From positions 36,877,505 through 36,941,504 of the forward strand of contig JARWIR010000003.1 of the NCBI GenBank assembly GCA_029959085.1: a DNA stretch of 64,000 nucleotides. The letters run 5' to 3'. The DNA comes from Nemophila menziesii (Eukaryota; Streptophyta; Magnoliopsida; Boraginales; Hydrophyllaceae). Shown piece by piece: positions 46,666 to 57,785 of the stretch. The position numbers and the translations under genes were made by a program. The notes under the pieces were generated by a model that made no database searches, was not told the origin of the DNA, and saw nothing but the letters and a program-made list of their open reading frames with translations. Position 1 is the stretch's first letter. Every line of letters starts with the position of its first letter.

Positions 46666-47862
46666 TCAAGCATCAAAACCCGAATAAACACCACTTTCCC
46701 TAAGCATTCGTTTCTCTTCTTCAACATAATTCTTCCCTCTACTAGCTTGACCAAGCTCTCTTTTCCTCTTCTCCTTTTGTGCAAAAGACAAGTTTTTCTC
46801 TCTACGAGACTGCACTTTTGCTAATTCCTCTCCTTCAAGAAGTTTTTCCCTGGTTTTTTGTCGTTCTTCATATGATTCTTCAGTCTCCTTTGCACGATTT
46901 TCCCTACCTTTAGACCAAGACCAATCCTTTTTCTGATCATCTTCCTTAGGCTGAGGCACCTTTAACACTGATAACCCACCTTTATACCCATGTTTACTCA
47001 AAGCTTTAAAATCTATACCCTTTCCTTTTCGTTTTGTTGAATCTGCCACACATAAAATACAGTAAAACTCAAACCCCTATTTAATTTTTATTTATTTTCT
47101 AATAAATGACAAGTGGAAACAATATATGGCATTATCTATCTTAATCTGCAGTATCTTAAGCAGACAAGAACTGATTTAAGCCACTTGAAATCTATATAAG
47201 CCGCTGTATTAACTTACTGCTTGGCAATTTTAAGCCATTCAGCTCGGCCAGCTGCTATAACCTGAAATATTCCTTTTCTTTTCTTTTCCATTATTATTAT
47301 ACTTAAGAGCATTAAGAACAATGTATGGCAACATTAATCTTGGTTCAACTGAAGCTTTAGCAGTCAAGATCTGTAATGTTTGCCCCTTAAATTCAATATA
47401 AGCCGCTGTATTAACTTACTGACTGGCAGTACTTATGCCATTCAGCTCGGCCAGCTGCTATAATTTACAAATTCTAGAATCAACATTGCAATTTGCCCCT
47501 ATATTGGGCTGTTTTGCATAATTGCCCGGACCTAAGGTGCAATTTAAATATGGCAATTTCACTTATATACCGGAAATGAAATACCCTATCTCCACCTTAC
47601 CCAGCTACCCTGCCCAAATATCCCAAAATCATAACAAAGATTCACATATAGTGTGAAAATAATGACAGTAAAATATCATTTTTTGTAACGAGAAATTATA
47701 AAAATGTGACGAAAGGAGATAATAGTTACCTTGAGAGGTTGTAGGTACGGAGGATTGGTTAGGTGCAGTAGAATCTTCATTATCCTCTGTGTCTGTAGCA
47801 GGGTTTGACGATGATGATTCATCCGATGACGAGTCATCGTTCCACGGCAGAGTTCTCTTCAT
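46666..47862 (-). CDS. Conserved-looking charged protein of unknown function (169 aa)
   Basis: Two exons, 47862-47730 and 47042-46666, joined across a 687-bp GT-AG intron; the split codon gives Asp45. The protein starts MKRTLPWNDDSSSDES, with a Ser/Asp/Thr-rich acidic N terminus (about 1-45), a basic KRKGKG patch, GYKGGLSVLKVP, and a long Glu/Lys/Arg-rich stretch likely to form a helix or coiled coil (about 80-150), ending RESGVYSGFDA. The composition suggests a nuclear, nucleic-acid- or ribosome-associated protein, but that is inference only. I recall similar plant proteins of unknown function and cannot name a family. The matching phases, clean splice sites and coherent protein make it a probable real gene. 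Confidence 0.78.
47195..47462. repeat. Duplicated 66-bp segment in the intron of the 169-aa gene
   Basis: TATAAGCCGCTGTATTAACT and on through CATTCAGCTCGGCCAGCTGC occurs at 47195-47260 and 47397-47462, 202 bp apart, with a few mismatches in the middle. Confidence 0.85.
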
Positions 47863-49179
47863 TTTGTAATCGATTGACCAGTTGCAATCAAGTGAAAAAT
47901 GCTAGCTTATATTAGTAGCTAGAGTTTTGTTGTGGAAGAATGAATTAGGTATATAGATGTAAAAGAAATTTGAACGCGTGGTAAGGCTTTATTTTTTTGG
48001 GGTAAGAAGCGTTAGAGTTTTAATACGACGCATAAGTATAATGGAAAAACCTACACAAATATAATTTAATTAAGTTAACGTTATTTAAATAATACTTGAT
48101 TAAAACAAAAATCGTCCAAATAACTAAAATACTCTTGTCTATTAATTACTATTTTAATTAAAAACAAAACTCACCAAAACTCATCTCATTTCGATTTACT
48201 CTCTTCATCAAGAAAATCAACCCCTGCCCAACCACTCACATAACTACAACTTATATGTGTAGCATATAGTTATTGAGTTAATTGCATATAGGTAAACATA
48301 CGAAGATGGATTATGGCTTGCATTGTTCGATTCTGACCTAACCATAGTTGAATGCATAGTCATTTGATCTAATAAAGATAGTTTTGCATCTTTCTCGCAT
48401 CAATTAATTAGAATTACAAACCTTATTATGTGAATTCCAACTCTTGCAATTTACTTTGATTGGTAATTTTGTGTGGGTTTTACAATTTACACTAGAGGTC
48501 ACTATAGCCGTAAAGACGGCTAATGTTTTGCTTATTTTGATAGGGTTGTTGATACTGATGGATTTAAGACGAACATTGTAATTCCTATAAGAGGTGAAAA
48601 GAACTCTAAACTACTTATCTACTAACTAAAAACTTTTACGAGAATACATATTAGTTCAAAAACATTTAAGACAATCAATCAATCACCAAATAGACAGACA
48701 ATAGAGAAGGTAGATTCTTTATCGATATAAAGTCCAAACTTACACAACGTTCCCTAATGAACTATTTAATTCAAATAGTTCACTAGGCAAAAACAAACAC
48801 AAGCAACCTTGTACAACATATACTACCAAATATGAAAACACTAACTAAAGCCATATACAACAATATCTAGAAATATAGTTCGATACAAAATCCTAAAGCT
48901 AGGTCCAAAAGTTCTCCCATCCATAAGCATCTTCAAGCCCACTCCACCCATCCCGCATTCAAGTAACCAAACCAATCCACTCAGTTCCAAACCCCCCATC
49001 ATAACAAAATAACTCAAAATATACCCAACTCACTAAATACTCCTTAATCCCTGAAAAAAACCCCTCCTGCAATAATATTTTTTTTCAAATTAGTATTTGA
49101 TAACCACCTTCTTAGAATTCATCCTACTAACCAACATCAACGCATCTCAACACCATTAGTTGAGGATCTGCGTTATTTT
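47863..49179. other. Intergenic stretch, no gene
   Basis: AT-rich; holds the presumed promoter of the minus-strand gene ending at 47862. No further gene or repeat recognised. Confidence 0.55.
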
Positions 49180-49822
49180 CTTGTGGTTCTTCATTTTCTG
49201 TCGTGGAGGGAGATCTTCCCTTACGTTCAAAGTGGAATACTGTATGGCCTCGTTTTCTATCAGTCGTGACAAATTTCTTCCAAATATTGTTAACGTCATA
49301 TGGTCTCTCAGCTGGTGTCAAACTTCAAAATCCATAGACAACGCCAATTTATATAGCATAAAAACCCCGTCAATAGAATTTGTGTGTAGAAATCAGAGTT
49401 GACCCACTAGAGAGCCTACTGGGACGTTTGTCAAGTAAACTGAGGCAAAGGATGGACTTGCTGAAGTGTTCTCTAAATCCTAAGAGAAGATTTTGTTGTA
49501 TGTCATTGGTAACACCTAGAACCAGACACTAAGTTCGGACCAAAATGAGTGATTCCTTTCTATGGAACTGCGAAGCTGAAGTTAGTATTATAACTAGAGT
49601 ATTTTATGACACGAGAGAGCTTGGAGATTTGGATTGTATTTAATGAATAATAAAAATTAATGGTGATTACCTTTTTGGGATATGTGAATGAGGTATTTAT
49701 AGAAGGCTAGGGCCCATGATGCCACAATGATCTTTTGTTATTTTCCCTTTTTGGGTTAATGAAGACAATATTTGGTCATAATTTGTGAGTTTATTGTTCC
49801 GACGGCCGAATTACAAGAGGTT
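49180..49822. repeat. Diverged direct repeat, copy A
   Basis: Pairs with 50705-51340 in the same orientation at an offset of about 1.52 kb. Shared words include GTGACAAATTTCTTC, CATATGGTCTCTCA, GGTATTTATAGA, CCCATGATGCCAC and TTTTCCCTTT. The minus strand has a short open frame (49127-49321) that is only partly kept in the other copy. This may be a pair of old LTRs or two copies of a DNA element. Confidence 0.7.
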
Positions 49823-50704
49823 GTATTTACCCTCGGTGAATCAATCCATATAAGATTAATTCATCGATGTTTTATAATATTTAGATTAAATAATCCCCGA
49901 GTGAAAGCGTGATAATTAATAAACATGTCTATGTCATCGGCGTTATATGCAACCTTGGTGAATCAGTCCATAAAAGATCAAAGGCTTTCGTCTTCTTTCT
50001 AACATAATTCCATAAGCGACGAGTTCGTCTATCCAAATTTTCTATTGGGATCCTGCGTCGTAGCCTATCAACTAATTACGTAAATTTTTTAATCGAATGT
50101 GGTTATAACCTGGAAAACAATTTCTGAGCATTTTAAACAAGAGTAGAGGGAAACGATCGGAAGTATTCTATTTTGATCATCATAGTAATATCCATATGTC
50201 TTTGATACATATAAATATGGTCGTCTGGGTTAGTTGTCCCATATAATGTTGCCATGGTCAGTGGTCCGAATTTGCTCAACACTGGAGTGTCTATTATCTC
50301 CCACTAGAAAGGATTCCTTTTGCTAATTAATAATGTATGATCCGCTAGGTACATTTCTCTCAGTTCATCCAAACTTCTCGTTCCCAATTGATATTATCTT
50401 GGATAATACCGATCTCTTCCTTTTTATTCGTTAAATGGATTTCTATGTCTCACTGGTTCTCGTGTATATACGTTTTCAACATGTCCATCAGAATCACCTT
50501 GAACGTGTATGATTGTGGGTTATTTTTGTTGTTTTGTCGATGCAGGTCCCAATTGATTTATGGCTTGTGCAATGGATATTGAAGATATTGAGCCATCCTT
50601 GGGAGGAATGGATCTTCCTCGACTATTCTTTGACCAGTATAGGCTTGTGGCTCTCTGTTGGGACTTGATCATGCAGGATATTTAGTTAAGGAATTGCTTT
50701 GTTT
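49823..50704. other. Sequence between the diverged direct repeats
   Basis: No recognisable coding domain. If the repeats were LTRs this would be the internal region, but no primer-binding site or gag/pol similarity is seen. Confidence 0.45.
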
Positions 50705-51340
50705 ACTATGATTCTTCATTTCTTGCCATGGAGGACCATCTTCCCTTAGCTTTAAAAGCCACGTTCTATATGGACTCGTTTTCCATCTGACGTGACAAAT
50801 TTCTTCTAGATCTTGTTAACACCATATGGTCTCTCAATGGGTTTCATACTTTGATCCCCAACGCAAATTGATAGAATATCCACCAATAATATTTATTTGC
50901 GTAAGAATCGTAGTCGACACACTAGAGAGATTGTTTGGATGTTTGCCGAGTATATTGAGGCGAAGGATGTCCTTGACAAAGTGTATTCTGAATCCGCCAA
51001 AGATACTAGTCTGTATCTCGTGAATAACACATAAAACCAGATAATAAGTCAGGACCAAAGGGAGGGGTTCCTTTTGATGGAACTCCGATACTCAAGTTTG
51101 TATTATGACCGAAGGTATTTTACAACACAAAGAGAGCTTGAAGCTTTAGGTTGTATTTAATGAACTTTAATAGAATGAATAGTGATTCCTTTTCTAGGAT
51201 ATGTGTTTGGGGTATTTATAGATGGCCATGACCCATGATGCCACTGTGGGCTTTTGTCGTTTTCCCTTTCGGGATTACGACGACAATATATTCAATCACA
51301 GTTTCTGAGTGCATTTGTTCCATTATCCAAATTACGAGAG
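50705..51340. repeat. Diverged direct repeat, copy B
   Basis: Partner of 49180-49822. Clearly diverged by substitutions and small indels, so the duplication is old. Confidence 0.7.
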
Positions 51341-53429
51341 CCTAAACAAATATTTATACAAAAACTTATACAACTTAACAACTGGCTAATATATAAAATC
51401 TGTTGGTATATCATTAAAATAAATTTTATTAAATAATAAGGTTGTTGGAGTAAAACTATTTTAGGTAGTTACGAAATTAAAAAGAATAGGTGTTTGACTT
51501 CCCTGTTCTATCAAATTTTAGAGATACTATTAGACTTGGCCTTATGATGATTATAATTATCGACTTTGGCCCGTTTGGGACTCCTTTTTATAGTACTTCT
51601 AAGTGAACAAAAATATTTTTCTTAAAAACATGGTATATTTGGCAAAAATACTAAAAGTAGTTCTCTTAAAAGTGTTTTTAAGAGATTCAGAAACACTTTG
51701 AATATTCTTAAGAAACACTTGTATAGTTGTTCTTTTAAAATCACTACAAACAAAGTGCTTGTCTGAGACTGCTTCTAAAGAAGTGTATTTAGTCCGTAGT
51801 GTTAGTAGAAGTGCTTTCAAGAGTATGTTTTAGGATATTATGTCCAATATTTTACTTAAAAGAAATCATGGATGTGAATATAAGAGTACAATGTCCTTTC
51901 CAAAATATATTCATTAAAAGCTACAACAATCGAACAAGTAGCCGCCGTGGATAGAGATTATATGCATAAGATATTGATTGCGTGTGAACATGTCAAAGAT
52001 ATTCTTAACCGTGTTATAAAACTAGCCACTCCATCATAAATAAGGTTATGGTGAGACAATTTCCCATTTAGGATGACTACCTTGGTCATAGATTTAAAAT
52101 AATTCTAAATAAAGTCTCATCAATATATATGGTATATAGAAAAGACTTATATGTTTGCTTTCTATAACCCGCATTATCATAGAGAGACATCTAGTAACAT
52201 ATATGAAAACTAATGATTAACTTGTGTTTTTAATCTTGAGTACGTGTCGATGCAATGGAAAAGTTACTTATGTGTTCGACTCTGTTTTCATAGCTTTGTG
52301 TGTTTGGTATGTGTATTGATTAGTTATGACGTATGTATGCAAGAAATATTCTACTCGACGTCACCCTTTAAATATATATAAGATTTTACTTCTCCTTGAC
52401 ATTTGGCCAAGTGATATGAATGGTTTCATATCGCAATGTTTACTTCAAGACCGCTCCCTGGATCTAGAGATAATATTATGAGTGTTGCTAGATAAGCATT
52501 CAAACATACTTGAAGGAAAACATATTTCAAAAGGTTGATAGTAATATTTAATGACCTATGACGATTACATGTGTTTACGTAGAGGGGGTATTTCGATAAT
52601 TAAAATAAGTAGGTCAAGAACAAAATATCTAAATAAAACATTTAGTTTAGTTTTTGGTCTCAATCATAGTTTCTCAATGAAAAGAATAATATTTTGAAAA
52701 ACATCACTTGATTAGTTTGGATTGTTTCTATTTAAGATTAAATATGCCATCTAGCCTCTCATTCCTTTCTACAATAATCGATAAAATTACTTGTGGTGAT
52801 ACACCATTTAAAGTGGTCCTAAACCACTCAAAAATACTTAGAGAAACACGATGTACGTGTTTTCTTAAATAAAATACTTAAAGCTTATAAACTCATTGAA
52901 ATCATTTTAAGTAGGGTTAGACTTCCCTACAATATTTTATATATCTTATAACTAAATAAGGTCTATGAAAAATGAACCTTAAGGGAAATTATAAGTTAAT
53001 AATACGATACGTTTCATAATTAACAAAGAACATTTTTTAGAGTAAATACACTGAGACCCCGTGTATTATGACCCCTTTGACATATTACCCCATATTTTAT
53101 AAAACATACTCCTTTACGCTCTATATAAAAAATTTGTACAGTTTACCCCCTACTAACATATTATGTCTATTTTTTCTTTAAGTTATACAAAATTGTTTTT
53201 AATATTTTTTAATTAACTTAAATAATATTAATCATTAATTTAAGTGTAATCGATGAAATGGCTATGTAGTCTCCCACTCCCTATTGACACTCGCTTTTTG
53301 GTATAAGTGCAATTGATGTGTGGTTTAGCCCTTTTACCAAACAACATTTTGAAAAAAATCCCTTACTAATGCAAACATAATCCATTTCAGAATTTCCCAA
53401 AATTTATAATAACATTTCTAGTTGAAGTC
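51341..53429. other. AT-rich intergenic stretch, no gene
   Basis: No ORF with family resemblance. 51600-51830 is rich in short inverted words (AAGTG..TTTTAAGAG types) that could be an old small element, unproven. Confidence 0.5.
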
Positions 53430-54775
53430 GTCCGGTCCCAGGGGCTTTGCTACTTCTAAGCTAAACACTCCATCCTTTACTTCTTCCATTGTATGTTCTT
53501 TTGTCAACTGATCATTCATTTTCAGTGTAGTCTTTGTTTGAATATATTGAGTCGCTTAGTGACAATCTTTTATGTCCTTGGTTTGAAACCGATTATTATA
53601 CAATCTTTAAACATAACTCTTACTTTTGCTTGAAATTTGTGCCATCCGTTATCGTATTTAATTCATATAATTCTACATTGACTCCATTTATGAATGGTTG
53701 TTGCATAAAAATATTTTGACTTCGTGACCCCTTTGTGAACCCTAAGTTATCATGCTTAATTGCCCAATATTGCGCCTCCCTATCACATGTCCTTTGTAAT
53801 TCTTCAGTGATATGGGGTTCTTGTTCCCGTGTCTCCGCATTGATTGGACCATTTTGATTTTCGACTAACATTCTTTTTAATTCGAAAAGTTAATATTAAT
53901 TCTCCCAATGCAGTATCCACAACTCATTGACAAGCCGGGTCATCGATCCAAATAATTCAAATTTGAATATTTTATTTGCATGAATCATCATTGGTCTTGT
54001 TTCCCGAAAAAATGATGAATGGTCTGATCCTAAAGCTGGTGGTATAATAACGATTGCATGTGGATACTTGTTGAACCATTCATTGTCTCTCAACGCTATA
54101 TCCAATCTTTCTTTCACCAATTCGTCCTTCTTATTTTTGTTAGACCCTGTAAATAAATATCCCTTTTCCATAATTTTAATGAGATCATTCGAGTTATAAT
54201 TTTTTTAAAGATCTAGTATGTGATTCATCAATGGGTTTCTTACTATGCTTCTCTCCAAACTTCGTAACATCATCACAGTCTCTTATAACTACCCACGGGG
54301 CATGACGTCTAGTTTTCCATTTATTAAGGTCATTCCATAATTCAACTTGATCATTATAATTACTAGGGGTATGAAAACACATAAGGTACCACAAAAACCC
54401 ATTATCGTTAACACTACAATTTATAAAATGTTTACTAACATTAACAATTAAAATATTCAAAGTATTTTGCCACGTCATTAAAATGCCTCCTGAATGGGAT
54501 CCGCTACCTTTAGGGTCTTTGATATTAACATTAGGGGAACTAGACTTCTAAACAACACTATCAGAATATTACGTGTTTAACATGGTTTCAAAAAGATACA
54601 CCAATTCAGGCTTATCCTTGCAAACTAGGGATTTAAATAACTTCCTTGTTAGAGGATCCCTGACCCCTAGAAATTCCACGCCGTCATACTCATTTATCTT
54701 TGTCTTCAGACATATTGGGTACAATCGAGATATCCCATAGGTTCTCGTACACTCAAGGGTTGCTTCTATTCTCAT
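53430..54775 (-). pseudogene. LINE remnant (endonuclease and start of RT)
   Basis: Reading right to left: LGVRDPLTRKLFKSLVCKDKPELVYLFET (54569-54690) is the start of a LINE endonuclease. HAPWVVIRDCDDVTKFGEKHS near 54280 corresponds to the GDFNEI region with the catalytic Asp altered. KERLDIALRDNEWFNKYP then LGSDHSSFF (53990-54120) carries the SDH motif. The RT linker lies at 53620-53871, and an APGPD-like segment near 53430 marks the RT start, after which homology ends. Many stops. A different LINE family from A and B. Confidence 0.75.
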
Positions 54776-56756
54776 TCAAAACGTAACATGTCAAACAATA
54801 CCAAAACTACTCCAAGATACATGACAGGGATAGGAGGATACTGACCATATGGTCATATCTGGCCCACAAGTCAATTCTTTCCATGAAACATACCTAGATA
54901 GTATAAAAGTATGAATAAGGGAAGTAAACAAGATTTTTCATAAAGTAAATAAGTAAATCAAAATGGCAGGGAGAGGCGGATTTCGACCATGACAAAAGAA
55001 GGATAAAAAGCCAAGGAGAGGCAGATTCCGATCACAAGGTCAAAACTGACCACTAACTTGATTTTGTCCATTAATACAACCCTGGATGGAATAACAATTG
55101 GTTTAAGGTAGTAAAGCGTAACTGTGAAGAGTATAACAAAAAAATCAAAAAAATAGTGGTTGAGTGAGGCGGATTCTAATTCATAACTACTACAAAGTCG
55201 ATTCCAAGCATGAGATAAATCATAGACAAAATAGAAATCATGTAAAGACGGATTTCGATCGTTGTGTAATAAACAAACACAAAGTCGCCACCGACCATAG
55301 AGAGAATAACATGAGGACCCACCAAAGGTGTATCGTCACTAGACAAGTGTAAAGTAAAGTTATGAAAATTACCTCGACTCAAAGTTCTTACCTTTGTGTC
55401 AGGGGTGTATTCACACAATGAAAGCAGAATAAAGCATTCCATGTCAACTCCGACCATCACGTCGATCACCGAATTAACTGAATTGATTTTAGCCATAAGT
55501 ATTAAAATATTATCATATTATCAAGATACTCTTTAATATATTTTTTAATTATGAAATCTATTCTTGTCCTCTCCCCCTATCTGGCTATCTAGCCTTCTGG
55601 GATTTTTCTTTATGGTCCTACTCAATTTTTTTAGACCCAATTTGTTAGTCCATTCTTTGTACATGTATGCCAAACTCAACCTCATCATTATATGTCATGT
55701 AACCACCATAACAAAATTATTTGTCATATACCTGTCATTCGAAACACGACTAACGTCGTCTTTGGTGTCTCGACCTCGTTTTCTGACCATCTTCCTTTTT
55801 CTGAGATGGATCCAAAAGGCCCATATATACATAAATCCACCGGCAAAGGCCTAAACCCATTCAAACTTTTTTCAATCATCCTTTTCACCATAGTCGCCAA
55901 AGCTTTTGATGCAACCGCCTTTTGAACTCTTACTGCCCTTTTTTAGTTCTTGCTTTTTTACGATCATGGCTCGCTCATCTTCCTGTTAACTGCACATTTG
56001 AACATGATTGCTTAACCCTATAAACCCGCTTCCTCGTCCACGCACCATGACATCACCGCGTATCCACCTTCTGCCTATGTTCCCAGTAACATGCATCCAT
56101 GTCTCATAACCATCTGATGACCAATTCTTTTCATCCAGGCTTGCCCAGGCCCAAGCAATCCCTGTCGAGCCTCTAAATTGGACCCAATCCTAGCTAACTC
56201 TCGTCTTCTTCACCACTATTCTTGATTTTATTCCGTTATAATCCTTTTTCCTAACACCCTTAAACACATTTTCACAACCCTTGATTACCATATAACTCGG
56301 TATATAAGCAAACACTTATTGATAACATCTGACATGAAAAGAATTGTCTCTTCTTCCTCAAAAAGGAGGAAAGTAAGGAGCAACTAAACCTAGAAATCCA
56401 ATCTAATCTCTCTCTCTCATCTAGAGAAAAGAGAGAGCTCTTGAGAAAAAAAATCTAGCCAATGTCCAATAGTTGGTATTTTTTTATCCATTCAAAAGTA
56501 CATTTTAACTAAGAAACAAAAAAAATTCAAATCAATGCTAATAGTAAACAACGGATCGTTTCTCTTTTGTATAATGAAAATAGACAGAGAATGAGATTGA
56601 AGTATCTTCTAAAGATATGCCCAAGTCATTAGCCCATATATCATAAACTATCCCAACGAACTACTTCCACAAAAGCCCATCACAAATTTCCCGCCGAAAA
56701 CAACTTTCTGTATCCCCACGCATTTCTAGTAGAAAAAAACAAACAGATATCAAGAT
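54776..56756. other. Stretch upstream of the minus-strand LINE remnant and of STN1
   Basis: It could hold an eroded LINE ORF1 on the minus strand (short frames near 55180-55900), but no CCHC finger or other motif is clear. The last 300 bp before 56757 should contain the STN1 promoter; no clear TATA box seen. Confidence 0.4.
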
Positions 56757-57242
56757 ATGGTCACGCTCCACAACACGCACGTGAAGTTACTAGCCTTCGA
56801 CTTTCTCAACCTAAAATCGATCCCCAACGATACATCTTCCTTCTCCCGCAAAGGCACGCGTATCTCACGCGCCGAGGCCTTAGGCGTCGTGGTAACCAGG
56901 GAATTTAAACCCGACAAATTCCTCAAATTCACAATTGACGACGGCACCGGCTGCATCCCTTGCGTGTTATGGCTGAACCATCTCAACTCTCCTTTTTTCT
57001 ATCGTCGTCACCCCTCAGATGTTCGATTACTTGGCGGCGCCGCCACGAGTTTTGCTTCAGATGTACAACTTGGCGTTCTTGCTAGAGTCCGGGGGAAGAT
57101 TACTGGGTATAGAGGTGAAGTGCAGATCACGGTTACTGATGTTGTTGTTGAGAGGGATCCAAATATGGAGATTTTGCATTGCTTGGATTGTTTAAGGCTA
57201 GCTCGTAGGTGCTATGATAATAACATTGTATCTATCAAATAA
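56757..57242 (+). CDS. STN1: CST complex subunit STN1 (telomere capping, OB fold)
   Basis: A single-exon 161-residue protein very similar to plant STN1, which is about 160 residues. STN1 acts with CTC1 and TEN1 in the nucleus, binds single-stranded telomeric DNA and helps fill in the C strand and protect chromosome ends. Visible features: the N-terminal KLLAFDFLNLKS, the OB-fold core with SRAEALGVVV, FLKFTIDDGTGCIPCVLWLN near residues 57-79, the ARVRGKITGYRGEVQITV strand pair near 108-125, and the ERDPNMEILH end of the fold. It lacks the C-terminal winged-helix region of animal STN1, as is normal in plants. The first ATG fits the family start and there are no breaks. It lies on plus among LINE remnants that do not disturb it. 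Confidence 0.95.
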   Translation: MVTLHNTHVKLLAFDFLNLKSIPNDTSSFSRKGTRISRAEALGVVVTREFKPDKFLKFTIDDGTGCIPCVLWLNHLNSPFFYRRHPSDVRLLGGAATSFASDVQLGVLARVRGKITGYRGEVQITVTDVVVERDPNMEILHCLDCLRLARRCYDNNIVSIK

Positions 57243-57611
57243 TCATGTGTTTTTTTTCATTAATTTATCATATAGGAGGTTGTAAAAGTTATTAGAAAAA
57301 TTTGGTAATTACTGATCGGCTATTATTAATGGACAAAGATCTTCATAGGCGGCTTTGCAACTATGTAATAGGTTGTCTTCTGAGCTTTGAGAACAATTGT
57401 GCTATATAATATTGTGACTGAAATAGGATCATAACTTGTAGGAGTCATTGTGAATTTGTGATTAGAGTTGTATACCCAAGCTATATTTTGAAGGTTTTGG
57501 TGTTATGGTAATCTGTATAAGTTTTCAAGATTTCAAAATATATTTTGAACTGCAAACGAATGACATCTTTTTTATTCTTACTATTATACGAACTTATAAG
57601 CGTAAAGATTG
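57243..57611. other. STN1 3' region
   Basis: Presumed 3' UTR and spacer up to the SINE. No gene. Confidence 0.6.
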
Positions 57612-57785
57612 ATAGTTGGCCTAGTGGTTAGGCTACTCCGCAGAGACCGAGAGGTCCTGGGATCGAATCTTATAGGAGTCAAAATGATTTCCGAGTCCTA
57701 GAATAAGCCCTTTTTTGGGACCAATCAATAAGCTCTTTGTAAGAAATTGCAGGCTCTAAAACGGGATTAAAAGAACTTAACAAAA
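57612..57785 (+). mobile_element. tRNA-derived SINE
   Basis: A box TAGTTGGCCTAGTGGTTA at 57613-57630 and B box GGGATCGAATC at 57659-57669, with the spacing of an internal RNA polymerase III promoter. The 3' part ends TTGCAGGCTCTAAAACGGG and an A-rich tail. It does not fold as a mature tRNA. It directly abuts the 5' end of the next LINE remnant. Confidence 0.75.

Noticed and set aside
47629..47729. Continuation of the 169-aa gene's first exon into a 77-aa product
   Set aside because: It reads through a good GT donor; the spliced product joins in phase with a coherent second exon.
57612..57685. tRNA gene from A and B box matches
   Set aside because: No acceptor-stem pairing or anticodon arm, and an A-rich 3' tail; fits a tRNA-derived SINE.
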